This document shows, in pieces, positions 33,012-46,588 of a stretch of 64,000 nucleotides of DNA; the stretch's first letter is position 1, and the number at the start of each line of letters is the position of its first letter. The notes below the pieces were generated by a model, which saw only the letters and a list, made by a program, of their open reading frames with translations, ran no database searches and had not been told where the DNA came from. The position numbers and the translations under genes are program-made. This DNA comes from Stenogyne calaminthoides (taxonomy: Eukaryota; Streptophyta; Magnoliopsida; Lamiales; Lamiaceae): contig JBBCBC010000025.1 of assembly GCA_037126765.1 (NCBI GenBank), positions 17,602,175-17,666,174 on the forward strand, read 5' to 3'.

Positions 33012-34569
33012 TGTTGGAATTTAGAGGAACGTAAACACATAATACATGCGCAGCGGAAATTAAAGTTCACCAACAACGAACAGTTAATTGCATAATTAAA
33101 TATGAGTAAACGTAAACAGAATTCTTACAACAATTCGTACACGGATTCCTCCACTATGGTATCTACGTAACAATCGTTTACTAATCTGCACAGATCTGCC
33201 AGCATTGAATCCCCGAGATGAATTTGCTAGGAAAATTATAACTTAGAGATTTTATGGAGAAAAATAAAACTCACGTATTATGAATTCCCAAGAGCTCATA
33301 TATATAGGAGAGGTTCAGCTTAAATCTTAAGCTAACCTTTATTAGGAAAAATCCCTAATAAAATAAATCTCTCAGATTTATTTCCCACATATAAATCTCT
33401 ATGGATTTAAAGCCCATATATGACAAATCTCTATGATTTATTTCCATATATATTAAATCCTACAACTTATTTAATTAAATCCAATTTAATTAAACATTAA
33501 TAATAATTAATTCCAAATTAATCTATTATTAATTACTTCTCCATAAATTAAATATTAAATCTAATTTAACATTTAATCAACCAACTATAATTAGTAAACA
33601 AACATTACTTGTTGTGTGACCCATAGGCCCTCATATATCGAGCGATTAGTCAAACAAACGGTCCTAATTGAACCCTAGACAATAAATCAGACATTCTCAA
33701 TATATGAGGTACGTTGCGAGAAAATGTGCAACTACCTGTAACTGAAACATGGACTATTACGATTTCCTCCTTTCATTCACGAATACTCGATTAAGCCTTG
33801 AACATGATGAAGTGTCTATTCAAATAACTTAATCAATTTATCTCTAATTACTAATTGATCACTTATGTCTCACTTGGACACAAAGTCCAAGTTGACGTGC
33901 ATTGACCAATGACTTTGATCCAATTATTATGAGAAGATGAGTATTCTCTCTAAATCCACTTTGAGGAATGAATCCTTTTCTTGGCTCAACTACCAAGCAC
34001 ATGCACTTCGTGATGAACCCAATCCAAGCCATATCTACCCATGGTTAGGGTGCAAGCGTCGGTCATGGTCAAAGTTCATCATCCCACACATGTCGTGCGT
34101 ATTGACCTCAAGTCAAAGGAGTATCGCATCGCTCCCACTAACCAAGACACCCGTAGACACATATAGTGGAACTACATCAAACGGTTTCTCGGATGGGTAT
34201 ACCAATACCCTCCAAGGTATTTGTGCATCCATCATGAGATACCTAGTATCTCGTAGTAAGTGAGATCTTACTACACTCTCAAAGAGTATGATGCAGATCG
34301 CACACCAATATCCATTGTATCATCAATATCCCATTCTTGATGATCCTCGATTGGGGTCATTTGAGAATCATGCTTAAGTCATCTGAGTTCTCACACACTC
34401 AATGACAGCTGTGACTCAAGGGAACACAAATAAGAACAAATGCAAACAATCAAACATAATATTCTAATAGGTGCAACGCTTAAATAAATAATAATATTAA
34501 ATCAATACTCAATATTATCTGAGCATTATGTCCTTACAATGGATTGTCTCTTGGACACTAACACTAACA
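33012..34569 (-). repeat. Copia-3 3' LTR
   Basis: 1558 bp. Beyond its - strand start, GAACTAGAGTGG-like sequence gives way to a purine-rich AAGTGGAAGAT (34580-34570), the likely polypurine tract. Confidence 0.9.
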
Positions 34570-34589
34570 ATCTTCCACTTGAACTAGAG

Positions 34590-37500
34590 TCAATCACCTA
34601 CATGTCTAACCCCTAGACCATCAAAATGTGTAGTGTGTACATGAACACTCAAAGCTTTGGTGAAAGGATCAGCCAGGTTATCCTCCGTGGGGACACGTTC
34701 TAATTCTATCTCTCCTCTAGCGACTATCTCTCTTATCAAGTGATAATGTCTCGGTACATGCTTGTTTCTGTTATTGGATCCCGGTTCCTTAGCTTGCGCA
34801 ACCGCACCAGTATTGTCACAATACAACTTTATTGGACTGCTGGCATTTGGAACTACCCCTAGTTCACTTAAGAACTGTTTTATCCAGACAGCTTCTTTGG
34901 CAGCTTCTGCCACAGTAATGTACTCAGCTTCGGTTGTTGAGTCTACGGTAGTATCTTGTTTGGAACTATTCCAACTAACCGCCCCATCATTGAGAGTAAA
35001 CACATAGCCTGACTGAGATTTGTAATCATCACATTCAGATTGGAAACTTGCGTCAACATAGCCAGTGGCAACTAGCTCTGACTGTCCTCCGTAGACCAGA
35101 AAGCAATCTTTAGTACACCTGAGGTACTTAAGAATGTTCTTGACAGCAATCCAGTGAGGTTCACCCGGATTCTGTTGGTATCTACCAGTGGTGCTGACAG
35201 CGAAGGTCACATCTGGCCTAGTGCAGGTCATGGCGTACATGATGGATCCAATTGCAGATACATATGGTATATCCTTCATGCGCTGGATATCAACGTCTGT
35301 AGAAGGACAATCCTTCTTAGACAGATTTATCCCATGACATGCCGGCAGAGAACCTCTCTTAGAGTTCTCCATCGCAAATCGCTTCAACACCTTGTCTACA
35401 TAGGTGGACTATGACAGCCCCAACATCTTCTTGGATCTATCCCTATGGATCTTGATCCCTAAGATATAGCAGGCTTCACCAAGATCCTTCATCATGAAGG
35501 TCTTTGAAAACCATTCTTTCACGGACTGGATGAGTGGGATACTGTTTCCCATAATGAGTATGTCATCGACATACACAACTATGAAGATAATATTCTTCCT
35601 ACTGCATTTCCGATATACGCACGGATCTTTTGAATTTCTGAGGAAATCAAATGATTTGTCAGCCTCATCAAAGCGGATATTCCAACTCCTAGAAGCTTGC
35701 TTCAATCCATAAATGGATCGTTTAAGCTTGCACACAAGATTAGATTTTGGCTTTGATATAAAACCTTCCGGTTGAGTCATAAACACTTCCTTATCAATGT
35801 TGTCATTGAGGAAAGATGTCTTGACATCCATCTACCAAATTTCGTAATCGAGGTGTGCTGCTACCGCAAGTAAAATTCGAATGGACTTGATTTTAGCAAC
35901 TGGTGAGAAAGTCTCGTCATAGTCAATGCCTTTGCGTTGGCTATATCCTTTTGCCACCAACTTAGCCTTGTATGTTTGTACTTTGCCATTTGCATCAGTC
36001 TTACGCTTGAAGACCCATTTGCAACCTATGGGTCTAACCCCTTTTAGCAATTCAACCAAGTCCCAAACTTGATTGACGTACATCGAGTCCATCTCGGATT
36101 TCATGGCTTCATGTCACTTCTTTGAGTCAACATCTAATGTTGCCTGCCTCAGTGTAAGTTCTAGGTTCGTCTTTATCCGGGATCTCCACGTCATCATGTT
36201 CCTCTACGAGGAAACCATAATATTTGGTGATCATATTGTGAACTCTAGTGGACTTACGGAGTTGTGGTTGTTCAGGCTGCACATTCTGATCGTGAAAATT
36301 TTGTGGTACAGCGATTTCATCATCGATTGGGGAGGTCTCAAGAGCGACACTTCCAAATGTTACATGAGCACTTCCGGATGCCTCTTGAGCAGGAGTTTGA
36401 ACTATGTTGTTCTCATTCAGCCTACTTGGAGTTCGTTGCTCGGGCAATGCAACTCCATTAATTACGCTCCCACTGGCTGAAAGAGGATCACTTAGTGATA
36501 AACTTCAACCATGTGAGCTGCTGAATACTCCCACTGATTCTTTATCATGTTGCTTTGACAAGACATCAGTCTCCTTGTTAATTTATGGTTCTTGAATTTT
36601 TTTCAAGTTCTATCATCTTACGGCCTTGTTCCTTGAAGACGTAGTCTTCTTTAAGGAATTTGGTCTGCATAGAAACAATCACTGTTTGTTTCTCAGGGAG
36701 ATAAAAATAATATCCTCTAGTTTCCTTAGGATATCTCACAAAGTAACCTTTTTCACCTTTTGATTCCAACTTATCAGTGAGCATTTTCTTCACAAACGCG
36801 GGGCAGCCCCATGTTCTCATGTGAGAGAAATTTGGCTTCTTGCCATGCCATAGCTCGTATGGCGTATGCTCAACTGATTTGGATGAAATCATATTCAGAA
36901 TGTAAATTGAGGTTTGAAGTGTGTATCCCCATAAGAATGTTGGAAGAGAGGAAAAGCTCATCATGGACCTTATCATGTCCAACAAGGTTCGGTTTCTTCT
37001 CTCGGATACTCCATTCATCTGGGGTGTACCGGGAGGAGTCCATTGTGATTGGATTCCATGTAACTTCAGATAATCAGTGAATTCATGGCTAAGATATTCT
37101 CCTCCTCGATCTGATCGAAGAGTCCTAATACTCTTACCAAGATGCTTCTCTACCTCAGCTTTATACTCTTTGAATTTCTCAAAAGATTCAGATTTGTGCT
37201 TCTTCAGATACACATACCCGAATCTAGAGAAATCATCAGTAAAAGTTATGAAGTAGCCAAAGTGACCCCTAGCTAGAGTGGGCAATGGTCCATAAACATC
37301 ACTGTGGATTAACTCTAGAACTTCTTTGTCACGAATCCCTTTCTCAGAAAAGGGTTTGTTGATCATTTTGCCCTTAAGACAAGATTCGCAGTTTCCATAA
37401 GACTCAAAGTCGAATGGGGCTAAGTAATCCAACTTTCTTAGCCTTGCGCTTCTTTTCTAATTTGCATGACCAAGTCTACAGTGCCATAAGTAAGTCGGGT

Positions 37501-37985
37501 TTTCATGATTACTAAGTTTGAGTCTTTTGTTTTGTATATTAAGAATGTTATGTCCACAATGCAACAAATATAAACCATTAGATAAAGGAGCATTTCCATA
37601 CACATCACCATTAAGCGAAAAATAACAATTATTGTTTGGAAATGGGAAAAACCTTCAATATCCAACATCGGAATAGAAATAATGTTGCGGGTAATAGAAG
37701 GAACAAAATAACAATTATTCAGTTCAAGTCTAAAACCAGAGGGTAAATCTAAAATGTAAACGCCAACACGTTCAGCAGCAACTGTTGCTCAATTCCCAAC
37801 GTGTAAAGCGACTTCACCCGGCCTAACTGTCCTGCTATCCTTGAGACCCTGCACATTTATACAAATGTGTGAGCCACAACCGGTATCTAATACCTAGCAG
37901 TTAGTATCATTTGTGGACATGTTTATCTCAATAACAAACATACCTGTTCCAGTGGCTGAGATACCTTGTGTCTTCTTTTCAGCTG
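34590..37985 (-). pseudogene. pol: Copia-3 pol: protease, integrase, RT, RNase H (broken)
   Basis: Read on the - strand: end of gag with zinc knuckle C-x2-C-x4-H (about 38040-38000, overlapping a frameshift), protease VLDTGCGSH (about 37893, preceded by a TAG in place of Trp), and an open integrase frame (37432-36578) with HSDVYGP, SDRGGEY and the Glu of VSERRN. RT follows (36104-35409, YVDDILIMG), then RNase H (35390-34590) with STTEAEY and NKHVPRHYH near the end. Breaks lie near 37800, 37440, 36580, 36110, 35832 and 35410; 35409 and 35832 are simple stops between frames that otherwise continue. Confidence 0.88.
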
Positions 37986-38792
37986 CTAGAACCTTACAGT
38001 CCTTCTTCCAATGCCCCTTCTGCTTGCAGTGGAGGCATACATCCTTGTCCACCCTTTCTCCTTCTTTTGAATTCCACCTTTGGGCTTATGGAAGCTTGGC
38101 TTGGAGACTTTCTTTGCCTTGCCCCTTCGCTTCTTCTTTTCTTTCGGAGCAGAAGAAGTAGAGACACTCACCATGAGCACGGGTTTTTCCTTAGCACTGG
38201 AAGACTCAAAGGTCTTTAGCATGTTATGCAGCTTAGGCATAGTCGATTCCGTCTTATTCATATTAAAGTATACTACGAAACTCGAATATGAATCGGGAAT
38301 TGACTGAAGAATGGCATAAACAACAACATTGGTCTTAAGCTCAATGCCCAGGCGACCAAGTTTCTCGATTAGCCTAATCATCTTTAACACATGAGGAGAA
38401 ACCTTCCCTCCCTCAGACAATCGACATCTAAACAGATATCTCATCACTTCATAAATCTCGGAACGAGATTCAGATTCAAAGAGATCCTTTAGATGCTTAA
38501 TCATCTCGAAGGGAAGAATCTTCTCATGCTGCCTTTGCAATTCGGGAGTCATCCTGAGTAGTATAACACACTGAGCCTGGGAAGCATCCTCTTGATGATT
38601 CTTCTGAGCCGCGGTGTCAAACGCGTCAGCCTCTTCAGTACCATCCTCCGGGGTAGCAGGGATTGGCTTGTCCAACACGTACTCAATCTTTTCTTGCCTG
38701 AGCACCAAACGAACATTTCGGTGCCAGTCGAGAAAGTTTGGCCCAACCAATTTGTTCATTTCCAAAATGCTTCTCAATGACAAGTTATTCAT
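37986..38792 (-). pseudogene. gag: Copia-3 gag
   Basis: The start MNNLSLRSILEMNKL is followed by FLDWHRNVRLVLRQEKIEYVL and a UBN2-type gag core (LLRMTPELQRQHE, YLFRCRLSEGG, ILQSIPDSYSSF), as in Tork/TAR-like copia gags, then a Lys/Arg-rich linker. The frame slips at about 38050, just before the zinc knuckle, whose residues are found in the next frame. It would form the capsid-like particle. Confidence 0.85.
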
Positions 38793-40682
38793 TTCAACAA
38801 TCCTAGAGAAATAAAATAAAACGGGAATTAAAACACATAATTCCTATGATCAACATTCAGCAATCAAAATAAATATGGCCTTTAAATTTATTTTGTTTCC
38901 ATTATTTTCACATACTTAACGACCTCATCGGAAAAGTACGAATTTATATCTAATATAAATCACAATGGACTAGGATCCACATTACTACCACTATAATCCC
39001 AGCGAAGGCTGATCATTACAATAGCATAACTGGTAGGTCTCCAAACCAATAGCAAAACTGCAAATCCTAGTTTGTCGAACCTAGTTCGACTAATGTCACT
39101 TACCCTTTGTTCCCCGCGAGGGCTAGCGAAACAAAGTTAAGTTGGTTTACAACCATCAAATGGCAACATTTCATGTCCCTATAAAAGTCCCTTTAGATGT
39201 AGATCCGAGCAAAAGACGAGGGTCTTTAAGTACTCATTGGAATGAAATCTCCGATTTACTTTTAACTTTGATGGAAGACATCTTATCAAATTAATGAGAA
39301 AACCATATTTTGGCGAGGAACATTTTTTTTAAAGGCAGGGTATTAATTGCTTAATCGAGATCCACACATGTTAATCTACATCACATTTGAGCATTTATTC
39401 GGCGCCGCCTACCCAAACATGACATTACACAGACTAACATTTATATGGGCGCTGTCTACCCAAACAATTAATACGGTCCGACATTTATTGGGCGTCACCT
39501 ACCCAAACGTTAACTAATTTAAATAAATAATTAACCAAGTGGGATTTAATAATTCCTTTAAAACAAATCTCAAAATCCAATTTCAAATTCAATTTTAAAA
39601 TTACTAAATCTCAATAATTAATCCAATTAATTTATAAATAAAAGTCCAACTTTTATTACTAATTCTTAAAATCAAACTTATTAAATTTTAAAATTAGATT
39701 TTTATGTATTTGTTTGCCAAGGGCTCAAGTGCAATTTCTAAAATGCGCACGGAGGGGCCTGTTTGAAATCCAATATGCAAAACGGCCCTTCCCTCATCAC
39801 AGCCCGAAATCCGACTTCCAATCGGGACAACCGAAACCAACAATTACTCAACTGTTCATCAGTCTTAATCCAATTAATCATAGTCAATGAAAATTTCAGA
39901 TCACCAGGTTAATCGAATTAGTCAAACCAAATCAGATAAACCATAGTATCAAAAATTCAAAAACAGTCTTCACAATTCGTAACATAAAATACAGACGAAA
40001 GCAAAGAGTAGGGCGTGCACTCGAAGTCGCCACCCGCTAAGCGTAGATGTGGCGACTCGATGCCATAACCCTCATAGTCCACAACCTCGTCAGAGGTCGA
40101 ACCAGAGATGAAGGGAGACGGACCAAGTGCGGTGCGTAGGTGCATCGCAAAGAGTCGAAGAGCGGCAGACGCAGAGGCGAAGCGACGTGGTGGCGTTCCG
40201 CCACGAAACGCGTCGAACCAGAGGTTGTGTCATCGGAACGATGATGCTGCCACCGAGGACGATGAATCACAACTCATGCGGAACCGAATCGCATCGATTC
40301 AAGTCAGGTCGCAGCGGGTCTAACCCGTTGAATCACGCTCCATCGCGGTTGCCCGCAAGCGATGCGAGTCGCGGCGTAGCACCTTCGACTCAAGCAAAGC
40401 CTTGGTGCCAAGCTTCGGACGCGAAACGGCAGAGACCGAGGCGGATGGGGCGGCGGGTTTTTGCAGAAAACCCTAACCGGGCAAAGGAGACGAAGCAAGC
40501 ACAAAACAAAGGGGCCAAGCAATTATTTAACCAAATAATGAACATGCCCCAAATAAAAAGAACACAATCGGTGCGGTGTTTGATCAAACCATTCATCGCA
40601 CCATCAGTTTTATAAAAAAAAAAAAAAATTTTAAAACCAATAAAATTATACAATTAATCAAGAGCCTGAAGCTCTGATACCA
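38793..40682 (-). other. Copia-3 5' leader and primer binding site
   Basis: About 1.9 kb of noncoding leader, GC-rich near 40020-40500, AT-rich elsewhere. The primer site TGGTATCAGAGC is at 40682-40671 on the - strand, the usual tRNA-Met complement. No supportable gene. Confidence 0.75.
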
Positions 40683-40683
40683 C

Positions 40684-42278
40684 TGTTGGAATTTAGAGGT
40701 ACGTAAACACGTAATACACGCGCAGCGGAAATTAAAGTTCACCAACAACGAACAGTTAATTGCATAATTAAATATGAGTAAATGTAAACATAATTCTTAC
40801 AATAATTCGTACACGGATTCCTCCACTATGGTATCCACGTAACAATCGTTTACTAATCTGCACAGATCTGTCAGCGTTGAATCCCCGAGATGAATTTGCT
40901 AGGAAAATTCTAACTTAGAGATTTTGTGGAGAAAAATAAAACTCACTTATTATGAATTCCCAAGAGCTCATATATATAGGAGAGGTCCAGCTTAAATCTT
41001 AAGCTAACCTTTATTAGGAAAAATCCCTAACAAAATAAACCTCTCAGATTTATTTCCCACATATAAATCTCTACGGATTTAAATCTCATATATGACAAAT
41101 CTCTAAGATTTATTTTCATATATATTAAATCCTACAATAATATTCCAAATATTATTATTGGGAATTCTTATTTAATTAAATCCAATTTAATTAAACATTA
41201 ATAATAATTAATTCCAAATTAATCTATTATTAATTACTTCTCCATAAATTAAATATTAAATCTAATTTAACATTTAATCAACCAACTATAATTAGTAAAC
41301 AACCATTACTTGTTATGTGACTCATAGGCCCTCATATATCGAGCGATTAGTTAAACTAACGGTCTTAATTTAACCCTAGACAATAAATCAAACATTCTCC
41401 ATATATGAGGTACGTTGCGAGAAAATGTGCAACTACCTGTAACTGAAACATGGGCTATTACGATTTCCTCCTTTCATTCACGAATACTCGATTAAGCCTT
41501 GAACATGATGAAGTGTCTATACAAATAACTTAATCAATTTATCTCTAATCACTAATTGATCACTTATGTCACACTTGGCCACAAAGTCCAAGTTGACGTG
41601 CATTGGCCAATGACTTTGATCCAATTATGATGAGAAGATGAATATTCTCTCTAAATCCACTTTGAGGAATGAATCATTTTCTTGGCACAACTACTACGCA
41701 CATGCACTTCAAGATGAACCCAATCCAAGCCATATCTACCCATGGTTAGGCTGCAAGCGTCGGTCATGGTCAAAGTTCATCATCGCACACATGTCGTGCG
41801 TATTGACCTCAAATCAAATGAGTATCACATCACTCCCACTAACCGAGACACCCGTAGACACATATAGTGGAACTACATCAAACGGTTTCTCAGATGGGTA
41901 TACCAATACCCTCTAATGTATTTGTGCATCCATCATGAGATACCTAGTATAGTAAGTGAGATCTTACTACACTCTCAAAGAGTTTGATGCAGATCGCACA
42001 CCAATCTCCATTGTATCATCAATATTCCATTCTTGATAATCCTCGATTGGGGCCATTTGAGAATCATGCTTAGGTCATCTGAGTTCTCACACACCCAATG
42101 ACATCAGTGACTCAAGGGAACACAAATAAGAACAAATGCAAACAATCAAACATAATATTCTAATAGGTGCAACGCCATATATTTAATATTAAATAAACAA
42201 TAATATTAAATCAATACTGAATATTATCTAAGCATTATGTCCTTACAATGGATTGTCTCTAGGAAACTAACACTAACA
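40684..42278 (-). repeat. Copia-3 5' LTR
   Basis: 1595 bp, aligned with 33012-34569 over its length. The main difference is a roughly 37-bp extra AT-rich segment near 41135-41172 here. Confidence 0.9.
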
Positions 42279-42283
42279 TCCAT

Positions 42284-43346
42284 AACAAAAATTCAAAGAA
42301 AATTTTTCTCCCTCTTTTATTTATTTATTTTTGAAAAAATAGGAAAAATAGGCAACAATATTTTATTTTATTTTAAACACCTTTTTCAGTTATTGGACTT
42401 TATTTTTGGGCTACTTGAGGGGCCTTTAGGAGAATTAAGATTGAACCTTCTAATGGACCTTGAATTTCCAATATTGAGCCACAATATTATTCAAGCCCAT
42501 AAATATTAATTAATCCCACTACATAATTAATATTGCACTATCCATCTTAACCCATATTACAGTTAATACGGCTCCCGGTTATTATTTTTCGTGTTTAAGA
42601 TTATCCAGTCCATTAATTAATTTAAGCCACTGAAATAGCTTCACATTAATCAACATCTTTTTTCTTAGTTCAGGAACGACTCAACATTATTATCCATACC
42701 GGAAACTAATTCCACTTGCAAGATTTAGTATGATAAAACTTATGAGCCTCCCAAGGGGACAAATCAAACAAGACGCACTTGCACACCGATTCTCCGTATT
42801 AAACCTTAGCAATCGTCATGTAACTAATAATATTGCCCAAGATACAAGGTATTGAATTACATTGATTCTCTACCCATCATAAGTCAAAGCAATAGTTATT
42901 AATTCCACACGATCCTATTTAAGGGACGAGGATTAAGAAATAACTAACCACTGAGGTCTAATTCTTCTATATTCAGTACTGAAGAATTTATCCTCCTGTA
43001 GGTTCTCTTTAGCGCATCATAATACACTAGTGCAATCTCTTGGTCAAGACAAGTCAATCTGGGCCTTACACTTCAACCTTTCACGATGGATTGTTCATTT
43101 CCATCTAGGTTGTGAATTATGTACTTTTAGTTACAAGGAACTGTTAATTTAGTCTTCTATGATCTGGTATCACTAAATTAACTACAATGTAACACGTACT
43201 AATTATTTGAACAGTTATGTAGTAAATATTGTAACATTCAATGATATTTAAAGCAATAGTGATAAATAATTTATTTCAGCAAATAAGACAGAAATTCAGT
43301 CTGATTATACAAAGTAAAAAGCATACTTTTCAGTATAACCCCAACA
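42284..43346 (-). repeat. Copia-2 5' LTR, distal part
   Basis: It continues the LTR from 33011 after the copia-3 insertion and ends, on the - strand start, TGTTGGGGTTATACTG at 43346. The combined LTR is about 1.86 kb. No gene. Confidence 0.75.
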
Positions 43347-43769
43347 CACCGCAAACGTCATCATGCTTAGTTGTTTGCCATTGAAATTTCATATTTTCAA
43401 ATTCATATTTTGAGGCATCTTTGCCTTTTGAGGGATTCCTTGATTGAAGAAACAAAGACATTTGCAATTGCTACAAAAATAAAAAGTATTAAATAAATAA
43501 GAAAGTGAAGAAAAAAAGGTTCAACTAAAACAAAAGGTAAGAACTATGGAAATCTTACAAGAATTTGAGCACACTCAAAGAAATAATTTATTCCAGGTTG
43601 ATATTTTCTGTTATCCAAGTATTGTGCTTTTTCATCAACATAATTCAAGACAACAGTAGCATAGTGGTTGCGTAACCAAAACAGAATGAAGATCTGCATA
43701 ATTAAATGGAAATATTGTTAATAATACGTACTATGACTTTTGAATATGAGAACTTTCACTAATGGAGGA

Positions 43770-43900
43770 AAGTATCACTGTTATTCCAAAAAAGTATCAC
43801 TGTTATTCCAAAAAAGTATCACTGTTATACCAAAAAACTATCATTGTTTAGTCAAAATAGTATCACTGTTATGCGAAAAGGTATCAATGTTCTACATAAA
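43770..43900. repeat. Intronic minisatellite 1, about six 22-bp units
   Basis: GTATCACTGTTATTCCAAAAAA is the first unit and is repeated with decay. It lies in an intron of the Ulp1-like pseudogene. Confidence 0.8.
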
Positions 43901-44872
43901 ATATATAAAAGGTATGAAAATATTACCATTTCAGCAGTATCTGAAGTATCCAAGTTAATAGATAGCCATTTCTTCCAATTTTCACGAATTACACCAAAAT
44001 TCTCTTCAATATCACCAACTCTATTAATCAAGTTTAATAAATGAGTCTACAAAAGAAGATCATTGTTAGCATATAAATGTATGATATAACATAAAAATAA
44101 GATAATAGAAAAAACTTACACAATGCTCCATATTGAAGATAAAACGACTTCGTTTACCCTTAACGGAGTGATCATTATTGATCATCAAACTCCATGCCTC
44201 AATGAATTCATTGCCTATCCAAAAACTTGGACGCATTATCAAAATTTCTGCCTTTCCAACAAAGTTCGTTGACCCACAATTGAAAATGCAATCACCGACA
44301 AGAAAAGAAAAATTAATGAAAGTTTAAGAAGTAACAATGTTGGTAAAATGAAATGAGACTATTAGTAAAAGGTCATAATAACTTACATCTTATCAAGACT
44401 TTCATGGTCGCAAAAAACAATAATCTGCAATCTCTTTATGAGTTTGAAGCATTTTCTTAAAAGTCTTTTTATCGTAACTCATAGGATTTGAAGCATAACC
44501 AATCTCCTCAGTGATTTTCCAGAATTCAGTGGAAAAAATTTCATCATTTTTTTTCGATTAGTGTCCAACCAAATTCACAGCATTGGTCAACTCTTCATTA
44601 GGGACAACCTCATCCTCATCACCCTTCTCACCTATTCCAACACACTCTTCATCGGTACTAATAACATCATCAATTTTCAGATCCAAATTATCCAATCCAT
44701 AATCAACAAAATTTACACATTCAGGAGAAAACAACTTAAAGTTTGGCATTGCAGCAGCCAACTCTCTAGTCAAAAGAAAGGTGTCAACCAATCTATGAAT
44801 AACTTGATCCAATTTATCATCCATGAAATAATGAGTATCACTTATTTCAGGAGATTGAGTTGAGGGTTCTTT

Positions 44873-46416
44873 TGTTAGTGTTAGTGTCCTAGAGACAATC
44901 ATTTGTAAGGACATAATACTCGATGATATTCAGTTTGATTTAATATTATTGTTCATATAATATTAATATTTGGCAATACACTTGTTTGAATATTATGTTT
45001 GGTTGTTTGCATTTATTCTTATTTGTGTTCCCATGAGTCATTGATGTCATTGAGGTTATGAGAACTCAGATTACTTAAGCATGATTCTCAAATAGCCCCG
45101 ATCAAGGATCATCAAGAATGAGATATTGATGATGCAATTGAGATTGATGTGCGATCTGCATCATACTCTTAGAGAGTGTACAGAGATCTCACTTACTACG
45201 AGATACTAGGTACCTCATGATGGATGCACAGTTACCTTAGAGGGTATTGGTATACCTATCCGAGAAACGGCTTGATGTAGTTCCACTATATGTGTCTACA
45301 GGTGTCTCGGTTAGTGGGAGCGATGTGATACTCCTTTGACTTGAGGTCAATACGCACGACATGTATTTCGTGATGAACTTTGACCATGACTGGCGCTTGC
45401 ACCCTTCCATGGGTAGATATGATTTGGATTGGGTTCATCACGAAATGCATGTGCGTGGTAGTTGAGCCAAGAAAAGGATTCATTCCTCAATGTGGATTTA
45501 GAGAGAATACTCATTTTCTCATCATAATTGGATCTAAGTCATCGGCCGATGCATGCCAACTTAGACTTTGTGGCTAAGTATGACATAAGTGATCAATTAG
45601 TGATTTGAGATATATGATTAAGTTATTTGAATAGACACTTCATCATGTTCAAGATTTAATCGAGTATTCGCGAATGAAAGGAAGTTATCGCAATAGCCCA
45701 TGTTTCAGTTACAGGTAGTTGCACATTTCCTCGCAACGTAACTCATATATTGAGAATGTCTGATTTATTTTCTAGGGTTCAATTACGACTGTTAGTTTGA
45801 CTAATCTCTCGATATATGAGGGCCTATGGGTCACAAAACAAGTAACATTTGTTTACTTATTATAGTTGGTTGATTAAATATTATATTGGATATTAATATT
45901 TAATTTATGGAGAATATAATAATAATTATTTTTAGAATGAATTATTATTTGTAGGATTTGATATATATGGAAATCGAATCCAGTAGAGATTTGATATACA
46001 TGGAAATCAAATCCGTAGAGATTTATGTATAAGGGAATTAAATCTATGAGATTTAATTTACAAGATTAGGGATTTTATTTCCTAATCAGGTTAGCTTAAG
46101 ATTTAAGTTGGGTCTCCCCTATATAAATGAGTTCTTGGAAATTCATAACACAAGACTTCATATTTTCTCCATAAAGTCTCTAAGTTAAAATTTTCCTAGC
46201 AAATTCATCTCGGGGATTCAACGCTGGCAAATCTGTGCAAATTGGTAAACAACTGTTACGTGGATACCGTAGTTGAGAAATCTGTGTATGAATCGCTGTA
46301 AGAATTATGTTTACGTATACCCGTTATTTGATTATGTAATTACATGTTCGCTGTTGGTGAACTGTTTAATTCCGCTGCGCATATTTTACGTGTTTATGTG
46401 TCTCGATATTCCAACA
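44873..46416 (+). mobile_element. Solo LTR of the copia-3 family, TSD TCTTT
   Basis: It begins TGTTAGTGTTAGTG and ends GATATTCCAACA, in + orientation, and matches the reverse complement of the copia-3 LTRs with clear divergence. TCTTT flanks both ends (44868-44872 and 46417-46421). It sits in a coding exon of the Ulp1-like pseudogene; removing it and one TSD copy restores the frame across the site. Confidence 0.92.
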
Positions 46417-46588
46417 TCTTTATCTTTCATGGTCTTATTTGCTGCACTAATCTCCATTAGTCTTGAAAGATATTTATCAGTGATTTCAGTAATCTCTCTC
46501 TTAAGAGATACAAACAACTCCTTCACTTCCTGCAAAAAATATAGCATGTCTCATTACAGTATATATAATAAATGTAATGTAGACTAAC

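Larger units (their letters stand above)
33012..42278 (-). mobile_element. Copia-3: complete Ty1/copia element, TSD TCCAT
   Basis: Two LTRs (34569-33012 and 42278-40684) enclose a primer site, leader, gag and pol on the - strand. TCCAT lies at 33007-33011 and 42279-42283. LTR ends are TGTTAGTG and TTCCAACA. All domains are present but carry frameshifts and stops, so the element is structurally complete and coding-dead. It sits in the copia-2 5' LTR. A solo LTR of the same family is at 44873-46416. Confidence 0.93.
17396..43346 (-). mobile_element. Copia-2: Ty1/copia element on the - strand, split by four insertions
   Basis: The pieces, in coding order, are: 5' LTR (43346-42284 and 33011-32217), primer site (32214-32201), leader (32200-31512, 21663-21015, 19780-19669) and gag-pol (19668-17397). 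LTR ends are TGTTGGGG and CCCCAACA, a perfect inverted pair. The insertions are copia-3 (33012-42278), the gypsy element (21669-31506), a solo LTR (19781-21014) and Sirevirus-1 (up to 17395); for the first three the target-site duplications are visible. The RT/RNase H half and the 3' LTR must lie before base 1. The 5 bp outside the LTR at 43347-43351, CACCG, should recur beyond the 3' LTR. Confidence 0.8.

Noticed and set aside
43740..44044. Frames across the 22-bp minisatellites (and 46597-47082) as proteins
   Set aside because: Repetitive reading frames created by the tandem units on the strand opposite to the Ulp1-like exons.
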